A DNA stretch of 8,501 nt from Oscillospiraceae bacterium (GTDB lineage: Bacteria; Bacillota; Clostridia; Oscillospirales; Oscillospiraceae). Shown here in pieces: positions 7,101 to 8,501 of the stretch. The notes beneath the pieces were generated by a model. The model saw only the letters and a program-made list of their open reading frames with translations, did no database searches and was not told the origin of the DNA. The stretch's first letter is position 1. Each line of letters begins with the position of its first letter. A program made the position numbers and the translations under genes. The DNA is taken from assembly GCA_031272845.1 (NCBI GenBank), contig JAISTA010000129.1, forward strand, positions 1 through 8,501. Reading direction: 5' to 3'.

Positions 7101-7775
7101 ATGGCAATTTCTATGGTGCGGACAATTATAATTTATGCCGCAATGGTCGTTTCTATGCGGGTTATGGGAAAACGCCAGCTGGGCGAGCTTGAGCCCGCCG
7201 AATTCGTCGTCGCGATTTTGATCGCGGACATTGCGGCAAGTCCCCTTTCCGACCACGGAACTCCGCTTTTATACGGTCTCGCGCCTGTTTTAACGCTTGT
7301 TTTCTGCGAGGTCATAATGTCGTTTTTCGTGATGAAGTCCGTTCGGTTCCGGCGGCTTTTGTCCGGCGCGCCGAGCGTTATTATCGAAAACGGCAAAATC
7401 TCTCAGGCGGAGATGAAGCGCAACAGGTATACGCTGGACGAGCTTGCCGAGCATCTGCGCAAAAACGGCGTTACGGACATTTCCTCCGTGAAATACGCAG
7501 TGCTTGAAACTGACGGCTCTCTTTCCGCCGAGCAATATGAGGCGGATATGCCTGTTACAATGAAAACCCTCGGTATAGACCTTCAGGAGAACCCGGAAAC
7601 CGCACAGCTTATCGTCTCCGACGGCGTTATCCTGAAGGAAAATCTGCACCGTATCGGGCGGAATGACAAATGGCTCTCCGAACAGGCAAAACAGCGCGGG
7701 TTTTCGACCCTGGACAACATATTCTTAATAATCGCCGACAAAAACGGAATAACCTACTCTCTTGAAAAGGAATAA
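7101..7775 (+). CDS. DUF421 (YetF/YcaP-type) membrane protein
   Basis: The product has 224 residues. Three hydrophobic segments lie near the N-terminus (about 4-20, 33-47 and 56-80), followed by a soluble cytosolic domain, the standard DUF421 layout. The family signature MGKRQLGELEP (22-32) and the conserved PSVIIENGKI (91-100), RYTLDELAEHLRKNGV (109-124) and KYAVLETDGSLS (131-142) are all present. The biochemical function of the family is not established; in Bacillus several members are linked to sporulation or membrane maintenance. I placed the start at ATG 7101, which has GGAG six bases upstream and begins right before the first membrane helix, as in relatives. The longer frame from ATG 7029 lacks a good ribosome site and adds 24 residues not typical of the family. 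DUF4363 follows five bases later. Confidence 0.92.
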   Translation: MAISMVRTIIIYAAMVVSMRVMGKRQLGELEPAEFVVAILIADIAASPLSDHGTPLLYGLAPVLTLVFCEVIMSFFVMKSVRFRRLLSGAPSVIIENGKISQAEMKRNRYTLDELAEHLRKNGVTDISSVKYAVLETDGSLSAEQYEADMPVTMKTLGIDLQENPETAQLIVSDGVILKENLHRIGRNDKWLSEQAKQRGFSTLDNIFLIIADKNGITYSLEKE

Positions 7776-7780
7776 ACAAA

Positions 7781-8191
7781 ATGAAAAAGCTTGCCGCCAC
7801 AATAAAGCTGTACGCAAAGGAAATTGCAGTGACCTCGATTTTTGCCGCGGCGCTCATTTTCTCGCTGACGAACATCTCGTTTACGGAGCGTTTGGCCGGG
7901 CGCGTTCTGGGTCTTTCGCAAGAAGCGGTCAGTCTCGCTGAAGCCGGGGATTATGCCGCCGCGCAGCTAAAGGCGGGCAAGGCGCTCGCCGAATGGCGGG
8001 AAAACCACAACCGAATGCACGTTTTTTTGCGGCACGAGACCGTTTGGGCGGTTGAAAACGCGCTTGTCACGCTCGAAAACAAGGCCTCGGAGCGCGACAA
8101 GTCCGGCATGCGCCTTGCAAACGAAACGCTTTGCGTTGCAATGAGTGGAATTACCGAAATTGAGCGCATAGCTCCGGGAAGCGTGTTTTAG
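7781..8191 (+). CDS. DUF4363 family protein
   Basis: The product has 136 residues: a basic N-terminus, one membrane helix or uncleaved signal anchor (about 14-31), and a helical domain predicted outside the membrane. The segment from LAEAGDYAAAQ (52-62) through AEWRENHNRMHVFLRHE (70-86) to VENALVTLEN (91-100) is the recognisable DUF4363 core: paired helices with the conserved Trp before the Asn/His-rich turn. Genes of this family commonly sit directly after DUF421 genes in Clostridia, which supports both calls. The function is unknown; a membrane complex with DUF421 is an inference from gene pairing. AAAAGGA (7765-7771), inside the end of DUF421, lies nine bases before the ATG, so the two are clearly co-transcribed. 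The gene may be covered by antisense RNA from the minus-strand promoter at 8214-8242. Confidence 0.85.
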   Translation: MKKLAATIKLYAKEIAVTSIFAAALIFSLTNISFTERLAGRVLGLSQEAVSLAEAGDYAAAQLKAGKALAEWRENHNRMHVFLRHETVWAVENALVTLENKASERDKSGMRLANETLCVAMSGITEIERIAPGSVF

Positions 8192-8213
8192 CGGCCAGAA
8201 AAACACCAACTGT

Positions 8214-8242
8214 ATTATAGTCTCTTCATGATAATTTGTCAA
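8214..8242 (-). promoter_or_regulatory. perfect-consensus sigma-70/sigma-A promoter, pointing into DUF4363
   Basis: On the minus strand TTGACA (8242-8237) and TATAAT (8219-8214) are separated by exactly 17 bases (8236-8220). Both boxes match the housekeeping consensus at all twelve positions. The start of transcription would fall near 8207, about 16 bases beyond the DUF4363 stop codon, and the RNA would run antisense through DUF4363 and DUF421. No minus-strand gene begins shortly after it; the first is purF, about 1.26 kb away. It lies just downstream, in the minus direction, of the terminator at 8305-8333, as a new transcription unit would. Sequence match is certain; activity and target are inferred. 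Confidence 0.8.
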
Positions 8243-8263
8243 GGAGTGCGCCGGGGCGTGAGC

Positions 8264-8292
8264 GGGCACGCGAGGGCACGGGGCAAATTTGC
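8264..8292. repeat. short direct repeat and palindrome upstream of the consensus promoter
   Basis: GGGCACG occurs twice at a 10-base spacing (8264-8270 and 8274-8280), preceded by a looser third unit (GGGGCGTG near 8253). A perfect 10-base palindrome GCAAATTTGC follows at 8283-8292. Both lie behind the -35 box of the minus-strand promoter, where regulators often bind. This may be chance in GC-rich DNA. Confidence 0.25.
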
Positions 8293-8304
8293 GCGCAGGC
8301 AGCG

Positions 8305-8333
8305 AAAAAGCCCGCCGAAACGGCGGGCTTTTT
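8305..8333. terminator. bidirectional intrinsic terminator
   Basis: A-tract and stem AAAAAGCCCGCCG (8305-8317), loop AAA, and stem plus T-tract CGGCGGGCTTTTT (8321-8333) form a 13-bp perfect hairpin. The eight GC pairs at its head are flanked by A5 and T5, so it works for RNA made from either strand. It ends the DUF421-DUF4363 transcript from the left and the unknown minus-strand gene from the right. Confidence 0.95.
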
Positions 8334-8351
8334 GGGTCGGGAGGGCTGCTT

Positions 8352-8501
8352 CTATTGGTTTACCTCTACCCATTCGGGCGTACAAAAGGCGACCACATCT
8401 TCCCACGGCCAAGCGGCGGGGACATGGATGAGGAATAAACAATCCTCTTGTATCCATTCAATTTGCAGCATGGCGTATTCTGTTTTTTCATCTTCTGTTT
8501 T
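8352..8501 (-). CDS. C-terminal end of an unrecognised protein
   Basis: An open minus-strand frame enters from the right edge and ends at TAG (8354-8352), giving 49 visible residues. It begins KTEDEKTEYAMLQIEW and ends with PEWVEVNQ. It is rich in Trp, Glu and aromatic residues, has two cysteines, and shows no membrane segment. I do not recognise a family. It is credible as a gene because the frame runs to the window edge and stops 19 bases before a strong terminator in the right orientation. Its codons (CAA, AAA, ATT, TTA) and base composition are more AT-rich than the rest of the window, which could indicate transferred DNA. The start and most of the protein are outside the window. Confidence 0.6.
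   Translation of the reverse strand, partial: KTEDEKTEYAMLQIEWIQEDCLFLIHVPAAWPWEDVVAFCTPEWVEVNQ

Noticed and set aside
7967..8269. Minus-strand frame of 100 codons opposite DUF4363, overlapping the consensus promoter
   Set aside because: It starts upstream of the promoter's own start point, has no family resemblance or ribosome site, and mirrors the codon pattern of DUF4363 on the other strand.
8228..8431. + strand frame of 67 codons spanning the terminator
   Set aside because: It reads through the intrinsic terminator hairpin, is Arg-rich low-complexity in character, and overlaps the more convincing minus-strand gene end.

Overview
The window is a stretch of ordinary bacterial chromosome. 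It is most consistent with a GC-rich member of the Clostridia (Firmicutes). The evidence is the set of families: DUF4364, the DUF421 and DUF4363 gene pair, a DegV protein, and a Bacillus-type PurF with a propeptide and four cysteines placed as [4Fe-4S] ligands. Shine-Dalgarno sequences of the AAAGGA or AGAGGA type precede most genes. The sequence does not allow a species call.

Layout. Positions 1-432 (+) hold the 3' part of a class II CCA-adding enzyme gene whose reading frame ends much too early; its usual C-terminal body is replaced by a short helix-turn-helix-like tail, followed by an imperfect inverted repeat. Positions 486-6947 hold six genes on the minus strand, transcribed in the order purF, glmS, a PAP2/Aur1-type phosphatase, uppP, a DegV-family protein, and DUF4364. 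Gaps are short (82, 36, 14, 130 and -1 bases), so this may be one or two operons. Positions 7101-8191 (+) carry a divergent two-gene unit, DUF421 and DUF4363. A strong bidirectional intrinsic terminator lies at 8305-8333. The last 150 bases hold the end of an unrecognised minus-strand gene with a more AT-rich composition.

How the genes work together. PurF and GlmS are both N-terminal-nucleophile glutamine amidotransferases and open purine and amino-sugar (cell wall) synthesis respectively. GlmS feeds UDP-GlcNAc production, and UppP recycles the undecaprenyl lipid carrier on which wall precursors are built. The adjacent PAP2 protein belongs to a family that includes a second, unrelated kind of lipid-diphosphate phosphatase. 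The middle of the window therefore reads as an envelope-precursor supply cluster tied to a purine gene.

The most striking non-coding signal is a minus-strand promoter that matches the sigma-70/sigma-A consensus perfectly (TTGACA, 17 bases, TATAAT) at 8214-8242. It lies just past the end of the DUF4363 gene and points back into it. The next minus-strand gene it could reach is purF, about 1.26 kb away, so its transcript would be antisense to the whole DUF421-DUF4363 unit. This is the geometry of an excludon-like arrangement, or of a segment that has been inverted. No CRISPR array, rRNA, tRNA, complete mobile element or recognisable defence system was seen. No gene-free stretch exceeds about 160 bases.
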